64,000 bases of DNA from assembly GCA_037176845.1 (NCBI GenBank), contig JAYKXP010000014.1:310001-374000 (forward strand), in the 5' to 3' direction. Source of the DNA: Paramarasmius palmivorus. Lineage: Eukaryota; Basidiomycota; Agaricomycetes; Agaricales; Marasmiaceae. The translations under genes were made by a program, and so were the position numbers. The notes beneath the pieces were generated by a model, which worked only from the letters and a program-made list of their open reading frames with translations, was not told the DNA's origin and did no database searches. This document shows positions 33,850 through 44,530 of this stretch, piece after piece. Within the stretch, counting starts at the first letter, position 1. Each line of letters opens with the position of its first letter.

Positions 33850-35452
33850 TCATACTCCTTGTGGCGTTGGCTGCTGTACTGGGGGAGCTGTTGCGTCCCT
33901 CGCAACCCCTTGTGCATCCTATGCAAGGAAAAAGACATTAGAACGGCAAGAACGGCAAAGTTGTTGGGAAACTGCAATGATAATCAAAACTTACCATCCT
34001 CTGCTTCTTGATCGGTCGAGGTCTGACGCCATTATTCCCCGCACGGGCACCAATGATGGGTTTCCCAGGCTGCTGAACAGGTGGTTGTTGATGTTGAGAG
34101 ACGCCGTTCGTAGCACCATAAGACCCGTTTACTGATGACGGCTGGGATTGCTGTGGCGCGGGAAGACCATAGCTACTTTGACCTGGTATAGGAACTGAGT
34201 CATCATGCTCCCTCTTCTTGCCTCTAGGCGGTTGTTGATTCGCCACGCTAGCCACCCCTGTTCCTGAAACCACCCCGGAAGGTGTTCCTATCGAATTGGC
34301 GCTTAATGGAGGAGCACTTAGTGGATGTGGTGCGGTGGCCGAAGTCGGTGTTGCAGTCCGGAGAGGTGTACCCGCCCTCGCACCTGGCCCTGGAATCTGG
34401 ACCGGAGACGGTATATGTGATCTTCCGCCCGGAACCGCAACATTCGCCGAGGTGGTGGAGCTAGGTCGCGGTATCGAGGGTGCAGGTGTGGATGAGGACT
34501 GTACGGCAGTTCCCGGAGGCTGAGGATGTACATGTGGATTGGGTCGTGGCGTCGTTGTAGGTAAAGGCTTTTGAGGTAACGGAGTAGATGTTCGTGGGAC
34601 GGCCGAGGAAGGTGTGGGTGCTGCAGCAGCAGTTGTCGAGGAAGGGGTATATGGGCCTGCTTGCCGCGGCGTCGAAGCGCTTGGCGTTGGTTGTGACTGG
34701 GCCTGTGGTTGAACTTGTCCGCCTTGTGCTTGCATTTGTGCTCTTGCAAGACGCTTGAGCTCTTTCTGTAACAGAGTTTAGTGAATTCCAATTCCATTGT
34801 AGGCGATAAGATAGACAAACCCGCTTCTTCCGATCTTCTCGCACCTGCGCCGACTCCATTACTAGTGCGTTCGTATTCCACTGCGTTTGCAGAATTCAAT
34901 ATTCAGCGATATCAGCAATGTCCTGAAACGTACTCCTTTAATCCCTTCCAAGGTGACGGTGAAGGCTTCTTGCTGAGTTCTGAAGTCGAAAGGCGCGATT
35001 TTCACGCGCTGCTTGGGTGGAACTTGGATGGCGGTCGTTAAATAGTCGTCTTTCTTCATAGAGTGCTTCCCTAAAACGGAGAAATTCTCCAGTTATTCTG
35101 ACAGTAAGATGTCTAGTGGCGTACCAGGTATCCCCTTGATGAGATGTTTGTAGGTATTCTTCTTCTTTTTTTCACCCTTCCCAACAGCCTCATCTTCATC
35201 TGCATCATTCGCATCTGCCGCTGGGTTTGATGCGACTTCTTTTCCCTTGCCCTTGTCGAAAGAGGTAGGAGATGTCGGGTCGGTAGGCGGGGGCGGTCTA
35301 ACGTATTTGTCGTAGGCATCTTTGAGATAAAATTGACCGAGTAAATCATTGGTACTTTTGATATAATCTGAATGAGAATGAGGTTGAGGTGGTGGTAGAA
35401 GAAAAAGAGGAGAATTTGAGTGAGAAGGGCCAGCAACTGCATTCGTTTGCAT
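33850..35452 (-). CDS. MED19: Mediator complex subunit 19 (Rox3-like)
   Basis: Reads right to left. Start at 35452 (MQTNAVAGPSHSN; an upstream in-frame ATG at 35482 is possible), stop at 33850. Conserved MED19 features are TNDLLGQFYLKDAYDKYVRP, a DKGKGK linker, KKKKNTYKHLIKGIPG spliced to KHSMKKDDYLTTAIQVPPKQRV, IAPFDFRTQQEAFTVTLEGIKGW, and VMESAQVREDRKKRKELKRLA. The remaining about 230 residues are Pro/Ser/Thr/Gln-rich and disordered, ending GKKREHDD...RPRPIKKQRM and a short last exon. MED19 is a head/middle-module subunit linking RNA polymerase II to transcription factors in the nucleus. The long low-complexity tail with a basic terminal patch is common in basidiomycete orthologues. Confidence 0.88.
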
Positions 35453-35652
35453 GGCTGCTGAGACCAAGTTGCGTTTCCACAATCAGCCTTGTTTGCCCCT
35501 TGTTTTGCAACTCCACTTAGCCGGCGGCATTTTTCAGCGCATCTATCTATCTATCCACTGAAAAAAATGGCATTGCCCTCGCTACATAAAGGTACAGTAC
35601 AATACAAAGCAAGGTCCGTGATAGCAGTCCAAAGCAGTAGTAAAATAGTCTG

Positions 35653-38600
35653 TTAAACTTCCTTCTCAATACCAGAGTCCATTTGTTGGTGCTTCAGTCG
35701 ACCCTTAAAATTTCGCGAAATCTGGTTGGCTCGGTCTTCCGCTTCTCGGCCGATCCAAGCAACCTTCCTTGCCATACTCCATTGCATCAAACCTCTGTGC
35801 TTACGGTGAAGCTCACCCTTGCGATGGTTATACTCCTTCAACCCGGTCTTGACGCCTCGTAGCCTGCCACCAATGCCTTCCTTGTCACTGTCATCGCCTT
35901 CTGCCTCGCCTTCAGAGCTAGAAGATGAAGACGAAGACGAAGTGTCGCTTCCATCGTATTCGTCATCATCCAAAGTCTCTGTCCTCTGTTCGGTGTCCTC
36001 GGCACCATCTAAAACCTCCATCACATCTGCCATTCCCAGGTCCTTGTCCGCCAGATGGTGGTGATACCCGCTCAGACCGGGCCAAATCTTAATCCTCATC
36101 TCCAACTCTCCAACCTTCTCTCCAATATCTTCAGTAGTGTTGAATCGACTTCGCTCCATTGCATTCCCTTTATTCTTCCTCAGTGCCATCTTCACCGTTA
36201 CTTCTTCTGCATCCGGTATTCCTCTCAACCAAACCGTCCCAAATACAGGCGTCGGATCAGGACCCAGGACCCGCTTCCTAAATTGAACCAAGAGGCAACT
36301 CGAATAACGCTTCTTGACGGGAAGTCGAATAGGTTTGTCATGCTTCTGACGCCATCCGTTGTTGCTGCCATCCTCCTGCGTGGGATAAACTTTGCCTTTG
36401 GCATACAATGTACGGAGGAGTATTCTGCAAGTCGACAGCTCCGACGGTAGACCTGATGGAGCTCGAATGGACTCGGGGTATATTTCCAAAGTCCCCGTCT
36501 CCCAGCCAAGCAGGGGTCGAGGTAGCTTGGCTTGGACGGATCGGAACAAGAGCGAGCACTTTATACGTCCAAAACCCATACCGCCAACCAGAGGGAATGA
36601 ATCCGTCAGCTGGGATCGATGCTGTAGGATCTTGTGAAGCGGGAAAACCACCACTCCTATGAGAGGGTCCGCCTCGTGCAGTCTCGAGTCGCGGACAGCA
36701 ATGATGACGATGCTGTTGCGCCAATCTTTGATGAACTTCTCCGTACCAGCGTCATACTGTGAGCAAGGCGTTAGTCAATGTAAATCATTCAACCTCAATA
36801 CTCGGCACTCACATAAGGATTGTTGGCCTTCATCTTCGTCCGTGTTCTGTATACCCTTTCATGGTTGATGATGATGGTGCAGTATGGACTGGGAAGATCA
36901 TCGCTATCTTCCTCTTCCATATCCTTCGTGGCAGCGCTCTGCCTGACACGGGGAACTTCGACGCCATTGATTTGTTCAATCCTGACACTCAGGATACCGC
37001 TTGGCCATTCCGGGGGCGGCGGAGAGGAAGCAATGATCTCGTCGCTCTTCTCCTTCAAATCCTCCTTCTTTTGTTGCTCAATCTCACTATTATCCCCGTG
37101 ATCACGGGCCTCCGCTTCGCGCAATTTATCCTCGGCTTCCTCCACAATCCCTTTCTCCAACTCCTTCGCATCGACATCCTTGTTAGCCAGATGCTGCTCC
37201 AGCGTAGTCTTGCTAAAGTACCCCAAGGACCACTGAAGGTGACCTGGCCATTTGCTTCCATCGTCTCCCGTGAATTCATCTTCACGGTCAGAAATCCGAT
37301 TTCTAGATTCGGAAGAATGCATAATGTCTTTGAGGGGAACCTCGACTGTTCCGAGAATATCGTCAGCAGTGAGCCTGTCTGTGAATCCACGCAGGTGAGC
37401 GGAACCAATCGGACGACTTCGATTTACGGTACATACCAGAGTCCCATAGTTGCAGCCTCAGCCTTTCCTGGGCGTTTAGTTCGGCAGGTCCAACAAGCAT
37501 AAAGCATGTCTCTTCCCACACAGGGTTTGCTTCCTTCTGCAGAATCCTGTTCAAACTGGGATCAGTGCGTCTCTATCGTCACAGTACATCATACTTACCG
37601 CGTTGACCAGAGCGGCTTACCCCATTTCGCCCATCCAACTGAGACATAAGGATCACCACTTCTACCTTCGCTCGACTTCCACACCTTGGACGAGTCGCCA
37701 TCTTTGAAGCCCTGCGCACTTTTGACTGTCACGACAATGATGCCGACAGTCTCAGTGTCCATCTTCTCTCTACCCATAAGTATCGTCTTCAAATCCATCG
37801 TCAGGCTTCTCGGTGCGACATATTGCGCAACGGCCTGGTCGATAGAACTCTGTAACCAACTCGACAATCCCGGTATATCCATGACATTCATAAAGTTCTT
37901 TGCTAGAGGCGTCGCTGTCACTGACACCTTTGGTTGGCCCAGCAACGTCAAGGTCATCACTGACAAGAACGGCGGGTTGGGCGTGAGCTGTAACCTCAAA
38001 CGCGCAGTGGCCAATAATCCTGTCACTTCCACCCATACGGGAAGTACAATACCGCCAGATAACCAGAACTGCATCAACAGGTGCATGTTACCTGAGCGAC
38101 CGCGTAGGCCAGCACTCTTTGAGTGTGCACGAGCGCGGTAGGCGATGGCTACTTCGAGATTAACAAAGTCCCCTTCTTCAGCGTCCATCCCGTCTCGTTC
38201 TTTGCCAGCATCTCCTCCATCCAGCCATCGTATACCGAGGATACGGACAGACTCCGCGCCTTGGCCAATGTCGGCAACTCGCACTCCGTTGATAAATTTC
38301 GGGAGAGACGCTTGTAGCGCGTCCTCGAGCATGTCCGACAGTGCCGTGAATAGAGACGGATTGACGATAGGCCATAACGCGTCAAGGAACGAGTTGAGCC
38401 ACGAAGCAGACTCTGGGTGTTTCTGTGCTGGATTCCTGCTCCACTGTTTCTAGTTGTATGATGAAATGTTAGCAGTCCAGCTTTGATTATCATAGGTGTA
38501 TATACAAACCTCGACGCCTTGTTCCTTCTTCTGTGGTTTCAATGTACCTTCCTGCTTCTCATATTGACCCCAGTAGAATACAAGACCGCCGAGACCGAGT

Positions 38601-39032
38601 CCCAATGCCACACTTCCGACACTACCGATCAAAAGGTCGGTCCAAATGAGCCCTCCAGTGGCTCCAAAGAGACCTCCCAGTAACCGCGACACAGACAAGC
38701 TGAGAGTGCCCCCGATTGCAGCAGACCCAGCTACCAGCACTGCAGCCTGCGTTCGCTTTCTCTTCTCGGTATTCACGTCCTCCCACCAGCCTTTGTTCAG
38801 CTCCTCCTCCATGACATCTTCCATTCCATCATGATGTTCTTGGGTACCACCCTGATCATCTTTAGTATTCTTTGCTTCAGAAGTACTTGGAGGAGGAATT
38901 TGTTCGAGTTCGACAGAGGTCGTGTCGTGAATTGTCACCGGAAGATGTGTTACAGGATCTGTGACTTCGCGTTCGTTCGGCTTTGAGCTTTTGGCTTTAT
39001 CTGGAGGTGGTCGAGAGGATTGGGAAGACATT
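35653..39032 (-). CDS. mug190: SMP/C2-domain lipid-transfer protein of the Mug190 type (tricalbin-like)
   Basis: Start at 39032 (MSSQSSRPPPDKAK); an upstream ATG at 39091 is in frame. The N-terminus is disordered and acidic, followed by two adjacent hydrophobic segments (AAVLVAGSAAIGGTLSL and LLIGSVGSVALGLGLGGLVFYW) that form a membrane hairpin. Next is an SMP domain (SFLDALWPIVNPSLF, DALQASLPKFINGVRV, HLLMQFWLSGGIVLPVWVEV, NFMNVMDIPGLSSWLQSSIDQAVAQYVAPRSLTMDL). Two or more C2 domains follow (GIIVVTVKSAQGF...DPYVSVGWAKWGKPLWSTR and ILSVRIEQINGVEV...SPYCTIIINHERVYRT), then a tail with a Ser/Glu/Asp run. Such proteins tether the ER to the plasma membrane and shuttle phospholipids. S. pombe mug190 has this architecture; the symbol reflects that resemblance. 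Confidence 0.82.
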
Positions 39033-39442
39033 ATGGTCAATGAGAAAGGGCAAGAAATTGAGGTGCAATTACACTTTTTCTTGGGGTGCACGACTTAGAT
39101 TTGACGTCAGGCTCCATCATGGCAATCACTGGCACTCAATTCTCCAGTGCTGCGGATATTTCGCATAGCTACCCGATGAATTATGTGAAGGTCTAGGCGT
39201 GAGGTTGATTCGGTACCTTTGTGGAGAAAGTGGGGAGGTGCGGTCATTGCATGAATTGCATGAAGACAAGAGGTGTGCTCAACGGCACGGTCAACATTGG
39301 ACTATAGCTATGTACATAAAAACCAAGTTACGCTAGTCTCGAAGAAAGACTCTATCCGCCTAAGTTATGCTACTGATACAGAGATTATTTACAAGTTAGA
39401 TCGCATACTTCCTTTAAATAATTACCGCCTCCAATTATAATC
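39033..39442. other. Intergenic, no gene seen
   Basis: About 410 bp between the Mug190-like start and the 3' end of the MFS gene; AT-rich near 39360-39440. Contains the Mug190-type promoter. Confidence 0.4.
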
Positions 39443-42002
39443 TCATACCGTAGCATCTCTAATAGCTCCACGTCCGCTATATTCAGCATCGTCCATTAAC
39501 TCTGGACCAAACGCACCCCCAAACAAATCCTTGCTAACTCTAGATCTTCCTCTTTCCTTCTCGGGCTTTCCACGTTTCTTCTGAGCCTTTCCCTTGCCTT
39601 TCCCAGACGACGACCGCGTTGCAGACGAATTCGAAGCGGGTCGCTCACGTCGAACGGGGCTCCTCACGAGCATCATAACGCACAAGGCTACGACAAGGAT
39701 GCCGCATGCAGTGACAAAGATGGTCTTTGGGAAGTGTGCCACAGTCTCACTGTAGATGAGTCCAAAGAGCAGGGGCTAACAATGAAACACGACTCAGTGA
39801 GAAATCTTCTACAAATGCTGATAAACCTACCGCAAGAATCATCTGTCCCAAAGCTTGCATTGTAGAAAGAGCACCAAACAACTTGCCAGTCTCAGAACCT
39901 CCTCCTTTGGTATTGGGTTCTGCACTGTTTTCATCATGCAGTAACTCCCTGGCTTGTGTAATGCACAGCGCAAGACTTTGAATGGCTGGAAGAATGCCTG
40001 ATCCCATGCTGCTCACAGCACTGGCCACGATGAAGAGAACTTCACTCTGATGCGATGATACTGGCTTGGTAGACGTGATAGTCGCGTTCATCAACTGGAC
40101 GGTGTGCGCCGGAGAAGGCAGGACCGAGATGAGAAAGTTGGATGTAATGTCCAAACAGAGACAGCATCGGCTGAAGAGCAAGTCAAAGTTGATCTCGTTC
40201 CGGAGATGTTCCTTTGTAATCTTGGGTTTGGTGTTGGCCAGGCCATTCTCTACAGAGGTAGGAGCTTTCGGTTTGGGTTTGAAGTATGAGATGATTGCTG
40301 CAGCGATATGTGAGATGATGGCGTGATCGAAGAGAAGTATGGCATACCAGGAACGAGAAGTAACAGAGTTAAAGCTCTCATTCCTCCGACAAACGAGATG
40401 TAGTAACTAAGCTGATCTGCGCCCCAGCTATAGACGTGGACCGCATACAGGTATTTGACTTGGTATATACCCTAGACGAAAACACATGAACGATTGATCG
40501 ATGTATTGACAGCTGGAGCTTACCGTGGAGGCCATGACCAAGAACATGCAGAGAGCGAGATAGGTCAGGCTCCAGTCCTTCCTCTGAACGATTCCATGGG
40601 CGGTCGTCTCCGTGATGATAACTGGTAGGAACAGAGCAAGAGGGCTAAAGTAATCACGTATGATTCCACCTTTGCTTTGGCCAGACTCATCATCCGTGGC
40701 TGATAATATTGCGCTATCATCCGACTGTGATGATTCGCTCATTCGAGCGGCCCGGTCCTTTCCTTTCTGATTCCTTGAAAGCCGGTACTGTTCTGCTGCT
40801 GCTGCTCTCTGCTCCTTTGACAGAGACTCAGGGAAAAGGAATGTCACAAGTATGAGGTTTAGGAACGAGCAGCAAATCGCCAGCCAGAAAACCTCGGTGA
40901 CGCTCTTGCCCTGTGGAAGTTGACGGCTATGGTAAGGGGAAGGTCGGTATCAAGCACAAGGAAAAGCTTACCTGCCCTGTGTGGGTACCAATTCTGTCAA
41001 TACCGGGAATTCCGTTGTTTATGATCCATCCGCCTATACTTGGGCCTATCGAGAAACCGAGGTAGAACACGCCCATAAAGCGAGAGAATATGTTCGCCCG
41101 TGATCCAGAGGAGGTACAATCGGAGACATAGGACGAGCAAGCAGATTGCAATGTGGACCAGCCACCTAGGAAGCCTTCGATGAATGGCGCCACCACGAGA
41201 AGCTTGTGTCCATGAGCTCCGAATGGTAATCCTGGCGTCGATACCAGTATGAAGGTCAGGTCGCTGAAAATATAGGGATTGAGCTGCGAAACAAACAAGG
41301 AATTGTATTGCGTACGTGAGGAACAATCCCAGCGTGGACAAGGCAAGAACGCGTGTACGACCGTGTCTTTCGCTGAAGTGGCCCCAGTAGCCCGTAGTCA
41401 ACGCTGAGAGAAGACCCATGATTGTGGTCATGATAGTCTGAAGACGTGCGGCGCCAGCCTGGACGGCAGCATCGGACATGCACTGTGGCGAAGGAAGTTT
41501 CCGTGGATCGTCATTGTCATCGTCGCTGGGTTCCGGTGGATTGAAAGCGCCATCCGTAGAAAATGTAAGTGGTAAAGTTTGTGGTAAAGTTCTAGTGTGT
41601 GCATTGGGTAACATTGGAGTTAAGTGGGGTCTATGTGGATCGAGAGAAGCATAGAGTGAAACGATAGGTGACTCCGTGTGATTGTAGGTGTGATGGTGAA
41701 GTGCCAGACACGAGAGCTGAGTGAAGACTTCTACTCGTGGTGCCAGAGTCATTCCACGCTGTTAGACCCTTCATTCAATACAAAGACCTTCGAGCTATGA
41801 CGATGCAAACTCACAACTAATGCTGCCGTTACTGCAAAGGGTACGAGCCTTCATGCGTATAAGTTCAGTTCGATCACATCGAAGAAAAGTATACGACATA
41901 CCATAGTGGTCTTGCCCTGTAAAATGGCTTCTTCTTCACTGGGCCCGTAGGCGGCAATAGAGGTGAGGTCTCTGACGTCGACTGGGATTCTGTCGATTCC
42001 AT
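39443..42002 (-). CDS. MFS transporter (tetracycline-resistance-like family), copy 2
   Basis: Start at 42002 (MESTESQSTSETSPLLPPTG), which splices after RARPLW into LVPFAVTAALV, then RGMTLAPRVEVFTQLSCLAL. A His/Pro/Asp-rich hydrophilic loop follows, then CMSDAAVQAGAARLQTIMTTIMGLLSALTTGYWGHFSERHGRTRVLAL (shown in parts; MFS loop 2-3 signature GHFSERHGRTR). The middle has MGVFYLGFSIGPSIGGWI and a phospho-rich central loop. The C-terminal half has RDYFSPLALFLPVIITE and further helices, ending in a basic Lys/Gly/Arg/Ser tail and GAIRDATV at 39443. It is a paralogue of the transporter at 17002-19117 in order of segments, N-terminal dileucine (TSPLL) and the AARLQ block. Substrate unknown; drug or metabolite export is possible from the family. 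Confidence 0.85.
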
Positions 42003-42857
42003 GACAACTTGCAGGGTTTTCGGCTGAAGTATACGAGCCGAGTCGAAAGAAGAAGCTTCAGCCTTGTTGGCGGTCGGGAAAGAAGGAGAGTTGATTATGT
42101 ATGGACGATAAGGAGATTATAACCGGAAAAGTGTGGTGGACATGATGATAAACCGTTATAGGCCGCTATTGATAGTCAGGGCGTGCAAGTCGTGTGCCGT
42201 TCCGTAAAAGCCAACGGCAGGCACGTTTCCGCGGCAAGTCCTCAAGCCAATGGCACTGCAGCATAATGAATTTGCTGTTCGACTGGCGCCCATAAAACAC
42301 GCCTTTTACATGCTCAGCTCGTAGCATTTCAAGCACCGCCAAGCACGGTCTTCTTTGACTGGAGAACACCTCAAAAGCTACTTTGATATCTCCCGGCCGG
42401 GAAGGGCCGTCTTACCAATTAGACCAAGCCAGGGGACCCACCACAACAGTGACAACACAACTACGGATGGATAGCGCTGACTCATATATAACGTCGTGAA
42501 GAGACGAACGGGAGACCAGGGTTCCCAACACTAGTACATACCACGCAATTCATGATGGAATGCATATGCATAAAGAGAGCTTAGCAATAGTACCCCAGTT
42601 TTTCGGGTTACCGTCATAACGTTCATGCTATGCCCGAACCAGATCCCTGAATGCTTGATCAACGGGAGCGAGGAGGAGGATGGTCGACACGTTTTTCTTC
42701 GACAGATGACACTACTTTGCTGTGTTGGCCAAGTAAATCCATGAAATTGATTTAGGAATCCCAGTGCTTGCCATAAAGATAAACGGAATGCTCAATGCCA
42801 TATTAGACGTAAAAATGCCACGCAAAATGCCAAAAGAAAAGAAATATCCACATGGAA
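42003..42857. other. Intergenic, no gene recognised
   Basis: About 855 bp upstream of MFS copy 2 and downstream of the HSP20-like gene. The minus strand at about 42404-42432 looks like a tRNA D-arm (A-box-like TTGGTCTAATTGG) but no T-arm follows. A perfect palindrome tcccggccggga lies at 42391-42402. Confidence 0.4.
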
Positions 42858-43739
42858 TCATGACCGTACTGACCCTCGACTGTCCATAGTAACGTTCTCG
42901 ACACGGAACGCTCGACTGTTTGGATACTTCAATACCAAATGCCGACCATTCATAGCACACCGTATTTCTTCGAACTGTTAATTAAGAAAGTTTAAGTGTG
43001 AAGACCGAAATTAAAGACTTGAAAACGTACCCGTGTGCCCTCTGGTAATGGAAATGTTCTTTGAAAGTTGTTCACCAGCCTCTCTCTCACGATGCAACCG
43101 TCCTCTTCCCACTCCGAGTACTCTGCATTCTGCCACGAAATAACGAGGCGATGACGCTGATAGCTGACATGCACATCGTGCTTTTCGCACCCGCGCACAT
43201 CCACAAATGTGACCAATGTCCGACCGTCTGCTGATTCACGGAAACTTGTCCTGTAAAGTGTCTTGTCAACCTAGCCCATGTCGGTACCGCCTGGAATAAT
43301 GAACGACTTACACAGACTTCTGCTTCCTGATCTGCTTCTGCTCGGGTCTCGGCGACTCCAGAGGTATGTCAATATCCGGTGGATCTATCTGCGAGAACTC
43401 TTCCGGCTCTTGAAGGGATTGGACTTTGGGTCGTTCTTTGGCCATCTTCTTCTCCTTCTTCGTCCGTAGAGTCTCCCACAGACTGTCCAAATCCGGATCC
43501 TCGACAGCTGGCACAGATTCCTCTAATAGAGAGACCTCTGCAATTTCCTGGGACAACGACCGTGAGTTTGAAACAGAGGATTCCACCACCGGAGGCATCC
43601 GCTCGTAGTCGTCCTTGTTGTAGCCGTATTCGCTGCTACTTGGAACTGTTATTCTGGTTGGACCTGTTACTGGTGTGATGGGATCCTTGTCGGAATGAGT
43701 TGTGTTCCTGGCCGCTCTTCTGGTGGTCTGGCGAGACAT
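42858..43739 (-). CDS. HSP20-like (alpha-crystallin domain) protein with disordered N-terminus
   Basis: Start at 43739 (MSRQTTRRAARN); an upstream ATG at 43775 is in frame. The first about 140 residues are Ser/Pro/Glu-rich and include a charged helix (DSLWETLRTKKEKKMAKE). After an intron near 43260-43313 comes the alpha-crystallin/HSP20-like beta sandwich (LYRTSFRESADGRTLVTFVDV, HDVHVSYQRHRLVISW, EEDGCIVRERLVNNFQRTFPLPEGT). A final intron with donor at GTACGT around 43030 joins to FEEIRCAMNGRHLVLKYPN and the end at 42858. Without this last splice the domain would be cut before its final strands. Basidiomycetes carry several such proteins that differ from classical small heat-shock proteins; a chaperone or scaffold role is likely but unproven. 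Confidence 0.78.
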
Positions 43740-44530
43740 GGGGGAAAAAGGTGTGTATGAAATTGGAAGCGGCACTCGGGTTATATAGGGAGATGGAACA
43801 AGATAGGAAACAATTGAGGATGCCGCTACCGACTAAAATACTGAGAGAACGAGGCTCGCGCGTACCTCGGAAGGTACTTCTTGACGATTATTATACGAGC
43901 GCACAGAAGACGAATGACGAAAGGGTGTTCTTTAGATACAAGCTTTGGAGTTGATGAATCGATGGCAACAAACTGGGAGATTAATCGATCCCATGAGAGC
44001 TGGTAATCACTTGTTCTTCTGTATAAGGTCGGACATGCCTTGCTGCAAACACGAGGCGCACTGAGAAGATGGTGATGATAATGACAGCAGACAGGGTCCA
44101 ACAAGCGGCATCTCGCCTGGTCAATGCGTGGGAACGGAAATATTCTCTTTTCGTTTGTTTTTTCTGCGGTTTTCCGTATTCCCTTGCTTCTCTGCTCCTT
44201 TCATCTGTCCAACCGTGAGTATCCTTGTTCTATTGTTCCTATTCCTATGATGGGCTTCACAGCCAGTCAAAACGCATGTTAGACTACCGAGCTACGCTGC
44301 GGAGACCATTTACTTGACTCTGATCCTTTCATGCTGTTTTTGCTCTTTTTCCAACCTCAGATCTGACCTTGTTCTCTCCGCAGATCCATTGAGCAGGCAT
44401 TCTACTATAATTACACCACTATGTCACGCATCGATACAGAATATAATACAATAATTTACAAAGCACTCATGACAACAGCACGACGACAGCAGCACATCGA
44501 TAACAGCAGCACACCAACCGCCAGTACCAG
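43740..44530. other. Intergenic, no gene recognised
   Basis: About 790 bp, with T-rich tracts (44150-44230) and CAGCAC-type repeats near 44475-44515. It holds the HSP20-like promoter and the SRS2 3' end. Confidence 0.4.

Noticed and set aside
42380..42440. tRNA-like D-arm on the minus strand (TTGGTCTAATTGGTAAGAC)
   Set aside because: The A-box-like part is good, but no anticodon stem of correct geometry and no GTTCRANNC T-loop follow in the next 150 nt.
44460..44520. CAGCAC-rich tract as a possible satellite
   Set aside because: Irregular, short and not tandem enough to call a repeat.
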